Shown here piece after piece: positions 19,334 through 30,487 of a DNA stretch of 64,000 nucleotides. This DNA is from Bradyrhizobium prioriisuperbiae (GTDB lineage Bacteria > Pseudomonadota > Alphaproteobacteria > Rhizobiales > Xanthobacteraceae): assembly GCF_032397745.1 (NCBI RefSeq), contig NZ_CP135921.1:3956501-4020500 (forward strand), in the 5' to 3' direction. The notes below the pieces were generated by a model that ran no database searches, was not told the DNA's origin, and saw only the letters and a list, made by a program, of their open reading frames with translations. Position 1 is the stretch's first letter, and each line of letters opens with the position of its first letter. Made by a program: the position numbers and the translations under genes.

Positions 19334-20854
19334 ATGAAGGAAATATTCTCAAAGGGGCCGGTTGTTCATGACGGTTGGCCGCATCTTGGCGCCATCGCCC
19401 GGTTCGCGCTTCATGAGTCCGAAGTCTTGTGCTCCGAAGTCTTGAAATCCGAGGGCTCGAACGCTTGGACTCCCACGTCCTGGCGCGCGATGCCGGTGAA
19501 GCAGATGCCGCAATACCCTGACATGGCGAAGCTCGCCGCGGCGGAGCAGAGGCTGTCGAAGTATCCGCCTCTGGTCTTCGCCTCCGAGGCGCGATCGCTC
19601 AAGACGGTGCTGGGCCGGGTGGCCGAAGGCAAGGCTTTCCTGCTGCAGGGCGGCGATTGTGCCGAGAGCTTCGCCGAGTTTCATCCTGACAAGATCCGCG
19701 ACACCTTGCACGTGCTGTTGCAAATGGCGGTCATCCTGACGTTCGGCGGTGGCTTGCCGGTGGTGAAGGTCGGCCGCATGGCCGGCCAGTTCGCCAAGCC
19801 GCGCTCCGCCGACATGGAGACGATGGACGGTGTCTCGCTGCCCTCCTACCGTGGCGATATCATCAACGCCTCCGAGTTCGACGAGGCATCGCGCACGCCC
19901 GACCCGGCCCGCATGATCCAGGCTTATCACCAATCGGCCGCGACATTGAACCAGCTGCGGGCCTTCGCTCACGATGGCTATGCCGACCTGCACAAGGTGT
20001 ACCAATGGAACCTCGGCTTCGTCACGCGGTCGCCCTGGGTCGAGCGTTATGAAACGTTCGCCAGCCGGATCGACGAAGCGCTGGAGTTCATGGCGGCCTG
20101 CGGCGTCACCGCGGAGACCACGTCGGCGATCCGCGAGATCGACTTCTACACCAGTCACGAGGCGCTGCTGCTGCCGTACGAGCAGGCGCTGACTCGAATC
20201 GATGCGGCCACTGGAGACTGGTACGACCTGTCGGCCCATCTGCTCTGGATTGGCGACCGCACGCGCCAGCTCGACGGCGCGCATGTCGAATTCCTGCGCG
20301 GGGTGAAAAACCCGCTGGGCCTGAAGTGCGGACCGTCGCTCGCCCCCGACGACCTGATCCGGCTGATCGACGTGCTGAATCCCGATAACGAGGCCGGGCG
20401 GTTGACGCTGATCGTTCGCATGGGTGCGGACAAGGTGGCGGACAAGCTGCCACCGCTGCTGCGCCGCGTGCGCGACGAGGGGCGGGCCGTGGTCTGGGTC
20501 TGCGACCCCATGCACGGCAACACCATCACCTCGCCTTCGGGCTACAAGACCCGGCCGTTCGATCGCATTCTGTCCGAGGTGCGGGGCTTCTTCGATGCGC
20601 ACCGGGCCGCAGGCACCCACCCGGGCGGCGTGCATTTCGAGATGACCGGCCAGGATGTCACCGAATGCACCGGTGGCGCCGAGGACATCACTGACGATGC
20701 CCTGTCGCTGCGATACAAGACCGCGGTCGATCCACGGCTGAACGCCAATCAGTCGCTCGAGCTGGCGTTCCTGATCGCCGAGATGTCCAAATCGGAGCGG
20801 ATGGCCATCAAGCGGCTTCGCATGGCCGGCGGCCACGCGGGAGGCAGGGCGTAG
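19334..20854 (+). CDS. aroG: Class II 3-deoxy-D-arabino-heptulosonate 7-phosphate synthase
   Basis: The protein condenses PEP and erythrose 4-phosphate, the first step of the shikimate pathway. Class II signatures are [53 protein letters not shown] and [18 protein letters not shown]. Family members usually begin only a few residues before the SWR-KP motif, whereas here the frame is open for about 45 more codons after ATG 19334; the stretch 19418-19455 is a 15-base tandem duplication (TCCGAAGTCTTG twice). The true start is therefore unclear. Its location away from other aro genes and near the PEP-carboxylase-like gene may mean a second, specialised copy. Confidence 0.88.
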   Translation: MKEIFSKGPVVHDGWPHLGAIARFALHESEVLCSEVLKSEGSNAWTPTSWRAMPVKQMPQYPDMAKLAAAEQRLSKYPPLVFASEARSLKTVLGRVAEGKAFLLQGGDCAESFAEFHPDKIRDTLHVLLQMAVILTFGGGLPVVKVGRMAGQFAKPRSADMETMDGVSLPSYRGDIINASEFDEASRTPDPARMIQAYHQSAATLNQLRAFAHDGYADLHKVYQWNLGFVTRSPWVERYETFASRIDEALEFMAACGVTAETTSAIREIDFYTSHEALLLPYEQALTRIDAATGDWYDLSAHLLWIGDRTRQLDGAHVEFLRGVKNPLGLKCGPSLAPDDLIRLIDVLNPDNEAGRLTLIVRMGADKVADKLPPLLRRVRDEGRAVVWVCDPMHGNTITSPSGYKTRPFDRILSEVRGFFDAHRAAGTHPGGVHFEMTGQDVTECTGGAEDITDDALSLRYKTAVDPRLNANQSLELAFLIAEMSKSERMAIKRLRMAGGHAGGRA

Positions 20855-20875
20855 GCAACGAGGACGCATGTCACG

Positions 20876-21107
20876 TGCCTGGCTTGTCGCCCGGATGAGC
20901 GAACGACATCCGGGGCAATGGACTCCATTTGTGCAGAAGCGTTTCGTCCCTCTCAGTGTCGTCCCCGGCTTGACCGGGGACCCAGTAGGCGGCGACGCTC
21001 ATGGTTTAAACGCAGCATCCAAAGCGGCTGCCACAGGGCTTTGCTGGTGCATTCTTCCCAGCATGGGCGCTCCCGGATACTGGATGCCCAGCTTTCGCGG
21101 GGCATGA
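20876..21107. repeat. Palindromic intergenic repeats (two REP-like units)
   Basis: 20885-20913 has the CCCGGATGAGCGAACGACATCCGGG type of short palindrome (shown in part), and 20957-21107 is bounded by GTCGTCCCCGGCTTGACCGG and its degenerate complement ending GGGGCATGAC. Similar units occur elsewhere in the window between genes. No gene is supported in 20855-21191. Confidence 0.6.
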
Positions 21108-21191
21108 CACCGGTGAACTGCGTGACGCTTTGACACCGCCCACCGCTCCATTACCCTGCGAACGAGGTTAGCGCTGAGTGGGGCTCACGGC

Positions 21192-21557
21192 ATGCTGGAT
21201 CACGTCACCATCGGGGTCGGCGACATCGCCCGGTCCATCGCCTTCTACGACCGCGCCTTGCGCCCCCTGGGCATCACGCGCCTCTATGCGGAAGGCGAGA
21301 CCTTCGCCGGCTACGGCCGCAACCGGAAAGCCTTCTTCTGGATCGGCCATCGCGATGCGGCTCAAACCGGCGCTCACGTGGCCTTTGTCGCCGATGACCG
21401 CGCCAGCGTGGACCTGTTTCATCGGGAAGCACTCGCCGCCGGCGGACACGACAACGGGCCGCCGGGATTTCGCCCGCATTATCACGCGAACTATTACGGC
21501 GCGTTCATCCTCGATCCCGACGGGCACAACATCGAGGCGGTGTGCTACGTGCCTTAG
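21192..21557 (+). CDS. VOC superfamily (glyoxalase/bleomycin-resistance-like) protein
   Basis: The 121-residue protein begins MLDHVTIGVGDIARSIAFYD, the usual first beta-alpha module of the VOC fold, with metal-ligand candidates H4 and E119 (GHNIEAVCY near the C-terminus). Family members are metal-dependent lyases, dioxygenases or resistance proteins; the actual reaction cannot be told. It is flanked by repeats and appears to be monocistronic. Confidence 0.82.
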   Translation: MLDHVTIGVGDIARSIAFYDRALRPLGITRLYAEGETFAGYGRNRKAFFWIGHRDAAQTGAHVAFVADDRASVDLFHREALAAGGHDNGPPGFRPHYHANYYGAFILDPDGHNIEAVCYVP

Positions 21558-21560
21558 CTC

Positions 21561-21590
21561 GTAGCCCGGATCAGCGAAGCGATATCCGGG
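21561..21590. repeat. Short REP palindrome (GTAGCCCGGATCAGCGAAGC...)
   Basis: A short palindrome with arms CCCGGAT and ATCCGGG directly follows the VOC gene. It is the same family as the units at 20885 and 52868. Confidence 0.6.
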
Positions 21591-21691
21591 AGTCCCTTCG
21601 GGCAGAGATATCAGCCAAGATCGACCGGCTTGAAGATTCCACGATCGACGCGCGGAGGATCGCTGTGCTCATCCAGGCTACGGCTCGGCAT

Positions 21692-23314
21692 TCACTCAAG
21701 CCATCCCCGGTAATGCACGATCAGCCCGATCAGCGGCAACGAGATCGGTACGTCGAACTGAAAACGATCCTCCGCCTGCCACTCGCGGGCGACCGAGCGT
21801 GGGGCCAGGGCAATGGGAAGCGGCAGCGGGCCCAGCCACCAGCGCCTGATGTGCATGGTGAAGCCCGATTTATCAGCGGGCAGGTCGAAGCCGAACCGCA
21901 GCGGGCCGAACTGCTCCACCAGACGCCCGTCCTGCTGCGAGAGACGGCTGTGAAAACGGCGGCCGGAAAATTCGCGGGTCCAGGTCTCGACACCGTCGCG
22001 CGCGCCAAATGACACATGCAGATCGTGTTCGCCCTCGGGCGGGAACCCGATCACGCTGGCGATGATGCGCGCCAGAGGATTGCGCCCACGGGTGACGGTG
22101 GCGCGGCCACTGGCGCCGTGATCGCGCAGCACCTCGTGCATGGCGCGCACCTTTGGCGGCAGCGCCTCGAACGCAGCCCCCATCACACGGGCATACAGCG
22201 GCGGCGGCAGGGCATGGGTGGTGATGGCGTGGCGCATCGGCATGGCGTCCAGTGCCGGCGCGAAATCGGCCAGCGACAGCAGCGTGCCGGCATCGCGGGC
22301 GCCGGCATCGAGGGTGCGATCGCGCAGGCGCCGCAGCAGCAGCGGGACCGCCAGCCCTGGAATCTCGGGACCGCAGCCATCGCTCGCCACCAACGTCCAG
22401 CGCCGCTCGGTCCGCGCGCCGTTGCTGCGGCCGAAGCAGCGCACGATCATGCCGGAGCGGTCGCTGCCGAAGACCGATGTGACGCGCTGCGCCGCCAGCA
22501 TCACCGGCAGCAGGCGCGCGGGGCGCTGCAGCCATCCCCATCGCACCAGCCAGCTCATGGCCCACACGCCGAGGCTCTGCAGTGTCAGTTCGGTGCCGGC
22601 GCGAAACGTCACCGCCGGCCGGCCGGGCAGGCGCTCGGGCAACAGCGCAAGGTCGGGGACATCGGCGAGGCCAACCAGACGTTTCTCCAGCACTGGCGCG
22701 CCGGCGACGCGAAAATCTTCCCGGCGCAAATCCTGCCAGCCATAGGCAATGCTCCAGCGGCGGCCGCGCCAGACCCGGATCGCACGGCCGATATAGGAGA
22801 AGATCGCGCGTGTCACCGATACGCCGGCGGTGGCGCGGTTCGATGCGCTGATCGCCATCTCGATGGCGTTGATATTTTCCATGCCGGGTGTCAGTTCGCG
22901 CAGCACCGCGCCGGACAGCGCCGGCACGCTGGAGGCGCCGGAGATCACCGCCACGTCGGCCGCGCGCGCGGCTTCATCGAGAGCAGCGATGCCGGCGACG
23001 AAGTCGCGGCCGTCGGCGATGTCGAGATAATGGCAGCGCGCGGCGATGCAGGCGCGGGCGATCTCATAGGACGCGCCCTGGAAGGGACCTGCGGCATCGA
23101 CCACCGCAAAGGGACGATAGGTGGCCAGCGCGTCGGCGATTCCGTTGTCGCGGTCGAGCGCGACGGCGAGCAGGTTGGAGCGTCCGGTGCAAAACTGCTG
23201 CGCCTTCAGCAGGCTGCGCCCGGCGACAAACACCTCCCAGCCATCGTCGGCGAGCCGGCGCGACATCCGCGCGCCGAACCCGCCATAACCGCCGATGACC
23301 AGGACCCGCCTCAC
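21692..23314 (-). CDS. Saccharopine dehydrogenase-like reductase with C-terminal DUF4166
   Basis: The 540-residue protein has an N-terminal NAD(P)-binding motif (VLVIGGYGGFGARMSRRL, residues 4-21), followed by the saccharopine reductase-type segment FAVVDAAGPFQG and IADGRDFV. The C-terminal 180 residues (from about LPPPLYARVMGAAFEALPPKVRAMH) match the DUF4166 pattern. The reaction is unknown. It starts with GTG 23314, overlapping the stop of the FAD-DCC gene by four bases, so the two are translationally coupled. Confidence 0.8.
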   Translation of the reverse strand: MRRVLVIGGYGGFGARMSRRLADDGWEVFVAGRSLLKAQQFCTGRSNLLAVALDRDNGIADALATYRPFAVVDAAGPFQGASYEIARACIAARCHYLDIADGRDFVAGIAALDEAARAADVAVISGASSVPALSGAVLRELTPGMENINAIEMAISASNRATAGVSVTRAIFSYIGRAIRVWRGRRWSIAYGWQDLRREDFRVAGAPVLEKRLVGLADVPDLALLPERLPGRPAVTFRAGTELTLQSLGVWAMSWLVRWGWLQRPARLLPVMLAAQRVTSVFGSDRSGMIVRCFGRSNGARTERRWTLVASDGCGPEIPGLAVPLLLRRLRDRTLDAGARDAGTLLSLADFAPALDAMPMRHAITTHALPPPLYARVMGAAFEALPPKVRAMHEVLRDHGASGRATVTRGRNPLARIIASVIGFPPEGEHDLHVSFGARDGVETWTREFSGRRFHSRLSQQDGRLVEQFGPLRFGFDLPADKSGFTMHIRRWWLGPLPLPIALAPRSVAREWQAEDRFQFDVPISLPLIGLIVHYRGWLE

Positions 23315-24948
23315 AGGATGCGATCCATCACGTCAGGGGCCGGGCGCCAGCAGACATCGTGGCGGCCGAACCAGCGATAACGGTTGCGGGCGACAAAACG
23401 ATAGAGACGATCGCGCAGCGCGCGGGGCACGATCCTCGCGATCGTCGCGACGCGCCAGGGCCAGCCGAGGCCGCCCGCGATGGCCAGCACCGCGTCGGAG
23501 TGCATCAGCGCGCGGTCGTCTGAGATCAGCAGCATGGTGTGATAGACATCGGTCGGCAGCCCCAGGCGTCCGTAGAGCGCGCGGCCGACCTCGCCTTGGG
23601 CGGTGGTCAGGCGAAAGCGTCTGGCATGATCATGCCGCAGCACGAACTGCGCCTGCGTGGAGCACAGCACGCATTCGCCGTCGAACACGATCAGCGGATC
23701 GTGTCCGGCGATGTCGCTGAATGTTGTGCGCGGCGCTTGCGTCGCTCGCGCGAGGCCCAGTGGCCGCAGCGGCCAGCCGATCAGGCCGGCGACCATGGCG
23801 GCGAGAATGCGCGTCGCCGGCCAGAGTTTTGTCAGCGGACCTGCGATGCGATCGCGCAGCAGCGGCAGCAGATGGCCGTCGGATTGATACACCGGCGTGA
23901 ACAGCGCGCTCATCGCCTGATAGGTCCGGACATGCCGGCGCCGCAGCGCGATGGCGCGTGGCACGGCGTGCGCGGGGGTCTCGGAGTCGCGCAGCGCCCT
24001 AGCCAGCGCATAGGCGTCAAGGAACGCCATGTTGGCGCCCTGGCCGAGCTGCGGGCTTGCCGCATGCCAGGCATCGCCGATGTGGATCAGCCCCGGCTCG
24101 GCGGGCGCCGCGGTGGTGCGATGGGCGTAGGCCGCGAAGGTGAGGCGTTCCGGGGTGTCGATCTGGTCGAGCAGCGGTGCGGTGGCTGGCCAGACCTTGC
24201 GCACGTCGTCCTTCCAGGTTTCGAGACCGCGTTGCCGCCAGGTCTCGAGCTGATCGCCGCGCAGCGACCAGAAGAAGGCGGTCTGAGGCTTTGGTGCGCC
24301 GGGCGCGGCGCCGATCGGCAGCACGCCCACCATGGTGCTGGCGCGCACATAACGCTGCTCCAGCGCATGCGGGTCGAAGCCGGCGTCGTGCGGCCAGTCC
24401 AGCGAGGCCCACAGCGCGCCGTAGGCGAGGGTGCGCCCGGCGGCCGGGGTCAGCGGGCTGGCGAGGCCAAGGGTGTCGACGACGAGATCGAAAGGACCGG
24501 CGCTTGTGCCATCGCTAAAAGCGAGATGCCGGCGGCCGTCGCCGTCATTTGGGGCCGCCGTGACGATGCGGCCGGTCTCGATGGTGATGCCGGCGCGGAG
24601 CACGGCCTGATACAGCACGTCGAACAGCGCGGCCCGATGAATGCCGATGCCGAATGCGGTCGTACCACCCAGTGCCGCATAACGCACATCCAGCACCGTG
24701 CGGCCCGATGGCACCGCCTTGCCGAACAGGCGATCGATCTGTGCACCTGCCGCCAGCACCGCTTGATCGAGCGCCATTTCGCGCAGCACGGCAAGGCCGG
24801 TGGTCTGGATCATCAGGCCGGATCCCAGCGGCTTTGGCGTCGTGAAGCGTTCGAACAACGTGACACGGTGGCCGGCGCGATGCAGCAGCAAGGCTGTCGC
24901 CAGCCCCGCAAGGCCACATCCCGCCACTCCGATTGTCTGACCACGCAT
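23311..24948 (-). CDS. Fusion of an FAD-dependent monooxygenase with a DCC (DUF393) thiol-disulfide domain
   Basis: The 545-residue protein has FAD motifs GVAGCGLAGLATALLL (near residue 6), a DG-type segment (LVVDTLGLASPL) and IHIGDAWHAASPQLGQGANM, i.e. a group A monooxygenase-like part of about 400 residues. Residues 421-429 read VFDGECVLC, the DxxCxxC signature of the DCC/DUF393 family of predicted thiol-disulfide oxidoreductases, which fills the C-terminus. Start ATG 24948 is inferred from the FAD motif position. The four-base overlap with the DUF4166 gene suggests both act on the same, unknown substrate. Confidence 0.83.
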   Translation of the reverse strand: MRGQTIGVAGCGLAGLATALLLHRAGHRVTLFERFTTPKPLGSGLMIQTTGLAVLREMALDQAVLAAGAQIDRLFGKAVPSGRTVLDVRYAALGGTTAFGIGIHRAALFDVLYQAVLRAGITIETGRIVTAAPNDGDGRRHLAFSDGTSAGPFDLVVDTLGLASPLTPAAGRTLAYGALWASLDWPHDAGFDPHALEQRYVRASTMVGVLPIGAAPGAPKPQTAFFWSLRGDQLETWRQRGLETWKDDVRKVWPATAPLLDQIDTPERLTFAAYAHRTTAAPAEPGLIHIGDAWHAASPQLGQGANMAFLDAYALARALRDSETPAHAVPRAIALRRRHVRTYQAMSALFTPVYQSDGHLLPLLRDRIAGPLTKLWPATRILAAMVAGLIGWPLRPLGLARATQAPRTTFSDIAGHDPLIVFDGECVLCSTQAQFVLRHDHARRFRLTTAQGEVGRALYGRLGLPTDVYHTMLLISDDRALMHSDAVLAIAGGLGWPWRVATIARIVPRALRDRLYRFVARNRYRWFGRHDVCWRPAPDVMDRIL

Positions 24949-25091
24949 GGGATCAAGATCTTGATTGAAGGAGGGCGCATCCTTGGTGCGGCGAGCTGTC
25001 GTCGTCAATATCCCCGATATCCCCGCGGGAGTCGCGACGCCGGGAGGCATGCTTGGTATGATGGAGGCTGTGGCCGGAAAGGGATTTTTGA

Positions 25092-25427
25092 ATGCTGAAG
25101 ATGGGATTGTGGATCGTGTCGCTGATGCTGCTGGTTGCGGGCCCTGCGATTGCGCAGGACGTGCCGGGCATCGAAATCTGCACCGTGGAAAAGACCATGG
25201 AGCGGCGCACCAGCTGCCTGCAGAGCAACGTCGACTTCCTGAAGAAGTCGATGACCAAAGATGCCCTCGAGCAGCAGAAAAAGCTCGACGCCGCAGGGCG
25301 GGACGCTGGTGCAATAAAGGTCCAACTCGAGGCCCTGAAGGCCACCGTGGCAGCCTTGCAAAAAACCGTCGAACAGCTGCAGGCCCAGGCGGCGGACAAA
25401 AAGCCGAAGGAGGCGCCGGCCAAATAA
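25092..25427 (+). CDS. Small secreted protein with C-terminal coiled coil
   Basis: The 111-residue protein has a signal peptide (MLKMGLWIVSLMLLVAGPAIAQ) and two Cys residues (ICTVEK, SCLQSN). The second half is a Lys/Ala/Gln-rich heptad region (LEALKATVAALQKTVEQLQ) likely to form a coiled coil. It is probably periplasmic. Function unknown. It is divergent from the FAD-DCC gene, with a 143-bp gap. Confidence 0.6.
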   Translation: MLKMGLWIVSLMLLVAGPAIAQDVPGIEICTVEKTMERRTSCLQSNVDFLKKSMTKDALEQQKKLDAAGRDAGAIKVQLEALKATVAALQKTVEQLQAQAADKKPKEAPAK

Positions 25428-25590
25428 GGGTGACATTTTTGCAACGCCGATCCCTCTGGTTTTGTAGGGTTTTTTTGCCGAAAGGTGGCCGGATTCCGGC
25501 GCCGGCGTTCATGGATCGTTCAAGCAGGCTATGAAACCCTATGATCCGGCACACGTTATTTCGTTATCTTTTCGACCAAGGAGTGAAGCC

Positions 25591-25935
25591 ATGAAACGAG
25601 CATTGATGGCACTTGCCGCCGCAAGCGTCCTGGTGGTCACGGCCGTCGCAGCGCCGGCGCCCGCCGAGGCAGGGGGCGGCCGCATCGCCGCCGGCGTCAT
25701 CGGCGGCCTCGCTGCCGGCGCGATCCTGGGCGGCGCGCTCAGCGGTGGCTACGGCTACGGTGGTTACGGCTATGGCTATGCCCCGGGATACAGCTACGGA
25801 CCGGGATATGGCTATTACGGCGGCCGCCCGGCCTATGTCGCCGATCCCGGTTATGGCGGCGGCTGTTACCTGCAGCGCCAGCGCTTCTGGGACGGTTACG
25901 GCTGGCGCATCCGCCGCGTTCAGGTCTGCGACTGA
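25591..25935 (+). CDS. Gly/Tyr-rich secreted protein ending in RFWDGYGWRIRRVQVCD
   Basis: The 114-residue protein has a signal peptide (MKRALMALAAASVLVV, cleavage near AEAGGG), a glycine-zipper-like stretch (AAGVIGGLAAGAILGGAL) and a YGYGGYGYGYAPGY repeat region. The conserved tail RFWDGYGWRIRRVQVCD is shared with the next gene. AAGGAG at 25578-25583 supports ATG 25591. Probably an exported envelope protein; function unknown. Confidence 0.75.
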   Translation: MKRALMALAAASVLVVTAVAAPAPAEAGGGRIAAGVIGGLAAGAILGGALSGGYGYGGYGYGYAPGYSYGPGYGYYGGRPAYVADPGYGGGCYLQRQRFWDGYGWRIRRVQVCD

Positions 25936-26231
25936 GATTGCCAGCGGACAAAAATCGACCAATTCGGTGCTGTCCGCTGTCATGAAGATGAACGCCAAAA
26001 TACGGCCAAAATGAACGGCTTGGAGGTTCTGTAAGGAATCCTCCCGGCCGTGTTTTCTTAAGACCCTGGCAATAAAATCGACTATGATGGGAGCGGGGAC
26101 GAGCGCTACCGGTTTTCCGTCAGATTCGGCGGGGCCGCTTTAATTGACGGAACTAACAAGGTACAAAAGGCTCGACGTGGCCTTGAGTCGGTCCAATCCC
26201 CTGCGCCGGGCTTTGGCGTGATCTGAGGAGA

Positions 26232-26525
26232 ATGAGAATGAAGAAGATGCTTTCCGCGTTCCTTGCGGTCGCCACGATCGCCGGTTCGCTTGCGGTGGCC
26301 ATGCCCGCCGCCCAGGCCGATGGCGGCCGGATTGCCGCCGGCGTTGCCGGTGGTCTGATCGGTGGCGCCCTGCTCGGTGGTGCGCTGGCCGGTGCGGGTG
26401 GTCCGCCGCCCGCTTATTACGCTCCGGCACCGGTCTATGTCGAAGAGCCGCCCTGCCGCTTCGTGCGCGAGCGCTTCTGGGACGGTTACGGCTGGCGCGT
26501 CCGCCGCGTTCAGGTCTGCGACTGA
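26232..26525 (+). CDS. Gly-rich secreted protein, paralogue of the preceding gene
   Basis: The 97-residue protein has a signal peptide, a glycine zipper (AAGVAGGLIGGALLGGALAG) and the same C-terminal tail (RFWDGYGWRVRRVQVCD) as the gene at 25591. The last 53 coding bases of the two genes differ at about one position. The first ATG (26232) or the second (26238), better spaced from GAGGAG, may be the start. Function unknown; likely periplasmic or outer-envelope. Confidence 0.75.
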   Translation: MRMKKMLSAFLAVATIAGSLAVAMPAAQADGGRIAAGVAGGLIGGALLGGALAGAGGPPPAYYAPAPVYVEEPPCRFVRERFWDGYGWRVRRVQVCD

Positions 26526-26554
26526 TCTGATCGACAAAAGTTGATTTCGAAAAG

Positions 26555-26580
26555 CCCGGTCAGCGATGACCGGGTTTTTT
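26555..26580 (+). terminator. Rho-independent terminator after the Gly-rich gene
   Basis: Stem CCCGGTCA-GCGA-TGACCGGG followed by TTTTTT, 30 bp after the stop codon. It also lies just past the 3' end of the oppositely oriented lytic transglycosylase gene. Confidence 0.85.
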
Positions 26581-26581
26581 G

Positions 26582-27853
26582 TCAGCGCGCACCGCTCATG
26601 GCCCGCAGCACGTCCGCGCTGGGCCAGCAATCGACCTTCAGCCCCGCCGATTTCTGATAGGCGCCCAGCGCCGCGCGGGTCTTCATGCCGGCCTTGCCGT
26701 CGAGCTTGTCGGCATAGAGCCCGATCCGCGTCAAATGCCGCTGCATCGATTCCACATCGGTGGTGCGCAGCTGTGTCGTGGCCGCCCATGGCGTTGCGAA
26801 TGGCTGCGGTTTGCTGATGCGGTCGCTGAGATGGCCGACGAACAGCACGTAGAGATCCGAGAAATTATACTCCTTGATCACGAAGTAGTTCTTCGTGGTC
26901 AGGAACGCCGGACCGTAGATGCCCTCGGGCTGCAGCAGCGACGCCTGTTCAGCCTTCTCCGCAGCCGTAAGCTGCTGGCCGCGGACCGGAACGAAGCCTA
27001 TCCGTTGCCATTCGCCGATCGGCCGCGTCACCTCCGGCACGCCCTGGGTGCAATCGACATTGCCCGGTGCGCGCACTTCATAAGCCCAGCGCAGCCCCGG
27101 CTGCCAACCCTTGTTCTTCAACTGCTGCGCGGCAGAAGCCAGCGCGTCGGACACCGAATTCCAGATGTCGATGCGGCCGTCGCCGTCGAGATCGACGCCA
27201 TGCTTGTAGTATTCCGACGGCAGGAACTGTGTGAGGCCGGTGGCGCCGGCCCAGGATGAGCGCATGTCCTTGCGGGTCACAGCGCCGTCGCTGAGGATTT
27301 TCAGCGCCAGGATGAATTCGGTGCGGTACTGATCCTTGCGCCGGCCGACATAGGCCTGCGTCGCCACCACACGCAACGTGTCGTAGGGCAACCCGTAACG
27401 GCCGTAGTCGGTCTCGCGACCCCAGATCGCAAGCACGGTCGTCGCCGGCACACCGAAGCGGCTTTCGATGTCGGCTAGCGCCGCGCGGTATTTCTGCATC
27501 AGCCGCTGGCCTTCGGAGGCCAGCCGCGCGATGGAGGTCTCTTTCACATAGTCGGCCGGCACCTGCACGAACTCGGCCTGTGACGGCGCGCCGGTTGCGG
27601 GCCGTCCCGGCAGAATCAGATCGGGCAGTTTGTAGTCCGGCTCAAGACCGCGGGTCTCAGTGTCGAACGTCGCGCGTGACACGCCGGCCTGTTGCGCTTC
27701 CGGCCACAACGACGCGATGAATCGCGTGAAGCCGGCGTCGGCCGCGATGGCAGACGCGGGGCTGACGAAAATGACCAGCGCAGCCGCCGCGATGCCGAGA
27801 AAATGTCGGCGATATATTGGCCATCCCGCGTCGCGCTGCGTCGCCATCGTCAC
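26582..27853 (-). CDS. Lytic murein transglycosylase, MltB/SLT_2 family with peptidoglycan-binding domain
   Basis: The 423-residue protein has an N-terminal signal/hydrophobic segment (RRHFLGIAAAALVIFVSPASA), then the SLT_2 domain with catalytic Glu in WGRETDYGRY and the conserved GATGLTQFLPSEYYKHGVDLDGDGR segment (given here as a region, 200-230). The last 60 residues (MQRHLTRIGLYADKLDGKAG) form a PG_binding_1 domain. It cleaves the glycan strand with 1,6-anhydro ring formation in the periplasm. It may be exported by Tat because of the RRH start. Confidence 0.9.
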   Translation of the reverse strand: MTMATQRDAGWPIYRRHFLGIAAAALVIFVSPASAIAADAGFTRFIASLWPEAQQAGVSRATFDTETRGLEPDYKLPDLILPGRPATGAPSQAEFVQVPADYVKETSIARLASEGQRLMQKYRAALADIESRFGVPATTVLAIWGRETDYGRYGLPYDTLRVVATQAYVGRRKDQYRTEFILALKILSDGAVTRKDMRSSWAGATGLTQFLPSEYYKHGVDLDGDGRIDIWNSVSDALASAAQQLKNKGWQPGLRWAYEVRAPGNVDCTQGVPEVTRPIGEWQRIGFVPVRGQQLTAAEKAEQASLLQPEGIYGPAFLTTKNYFVIKEYNFSDLYVLFVGHLSDRISKPQPFATPWAATTQLRTTDVESMQRHLTRIGLYADKLDGKAGMKTRAALGAYQKSAGLKVDCWPSADVLRAMSGAR

Positions 27854-27860
27854 CCCAGCA

Positions 27861-28454
27861 TCAATGCTTCGCGCCCTGATGAGCGTTTTGCATCGAGTCG
27901 TTGGACAGCTTGTCGACGAAAGCGATGCCGATCGCGGACAGGATGAAGAGCCCGTGGATGATGGTCTGCCACATCACGCCGGTCTCGGTGTAGGTGGTGG
28001 TGCGGCCCGCAGCTGCCCCCAGATTACCGGCCTCGATGAAGGTGCGCAGCAGATGAATCGAGGAGATGCCGATAATAGCCATCGCCAGCTTGATCTTCAG
28101 CACGCTGGCGTTGACATGGCTGAGCCATTCCGGCTCGTCCGGATGTCCCTCGAGATTAAGCCGCGACACGAAGGTCTCGTAGCCGCCGACGATCACCATC
28201 ACCAGCAGGTTGGAGATCATCACCACGTCGATCAGGCCCAGCACCACCAGCATGATCTGCTGCTCGTTGAAGTCGGTCGCGTGGGTGATCAGGTGCCACA
28301 GTTCCTTCAGGAACAGCACCACGTAGACGCCTTGCGCCACGATCAGCCCGATGTAAAGCGGAAGCTGCAGCCAGCGCGAGCCGAAGATCAGCATCGGCAG
28401 CGGGCGCAGGGGGGTGCCGCGCGGCGGCAATGAGGTCTTGGGCGTTGGCGACAT
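27861..28454 (-). CDS. YqhA/UPF0114 family inner-membrane protein
   Basis: The 197-residue protein has four hydrophobic segments and the family's characteristic stretches LPLYIGLIVAQGVYV, VMISNLLVMVIVGGYE and KIKLAMAIIGISSIHLL. Its function is not established. ATG 28454 has AGGAG upstream; the in-frame GTG at 28466 overlaps that site. It ends 8 bp before the transglycosylase gene start, suggesting a two-gene transcript. Confidence 0.85.
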   Translation of the reverse strand: MSPTPKTSLPPRGTPLRPLPMLIFGSRWLQLPLYIGLIVAQGVYVVLFLKELWHLITHATDFNEQQIMLVVLGLIDVVMISNLLVMVIVGGYETFVSRLNLEGHPDEPEWLSHVNASVLKIKLAMAIIGISSIHLLRTFIEAGNLGAAAGRTTTYTETGVMWQTIIHGLFILSAIGIAFVDKLSNDSMQNAHQGAKH

Positions 28455-28614
28455 CGGAAACGGCACTCCTTATGGGTGGTGCGCAACTGGAATCACAAAC
28501 CGGTCTTTGCCCGTTTGAACCGCGCGGAAAGTCGAGTTTCAATAAATGCCGCGTTTAGGCGCTGTCGTGACGGCCGGCAGTGGCGTTTCACCGCAGCCGG
28601 CCGTCACATGGCGA

Positions 28615-30264
<1,650 letters not shown>

Positions 30265-30487
30265 CGTGATCCTTAAAGGTCCTGGAAACCCAACGGGTGC
30301 GGGGAAAATGCTGTTGCTGATGTAGCGGGGCGGCCTCCAAAGGGCAACCGGGGTGGTAACCCTTTGGAAAGCTTAACGTCAGGCGTTTGCCGAAGATTAA
30401 CAATCACAACCGCTTTTTAATCAGTTCCGCAGCAAAATTGACCCATCAAGCCCGGCAGAAACCGCGGCCTCCACTGAGACGTGCGTC

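Noticed and set aside
16260..20854. A phenazine biosynthesis cluster (PhzS-like monooxygenase plus class II DAHP synthase)
   Set aside because: None of the core phzA/B/D/E/F/G genes is present.
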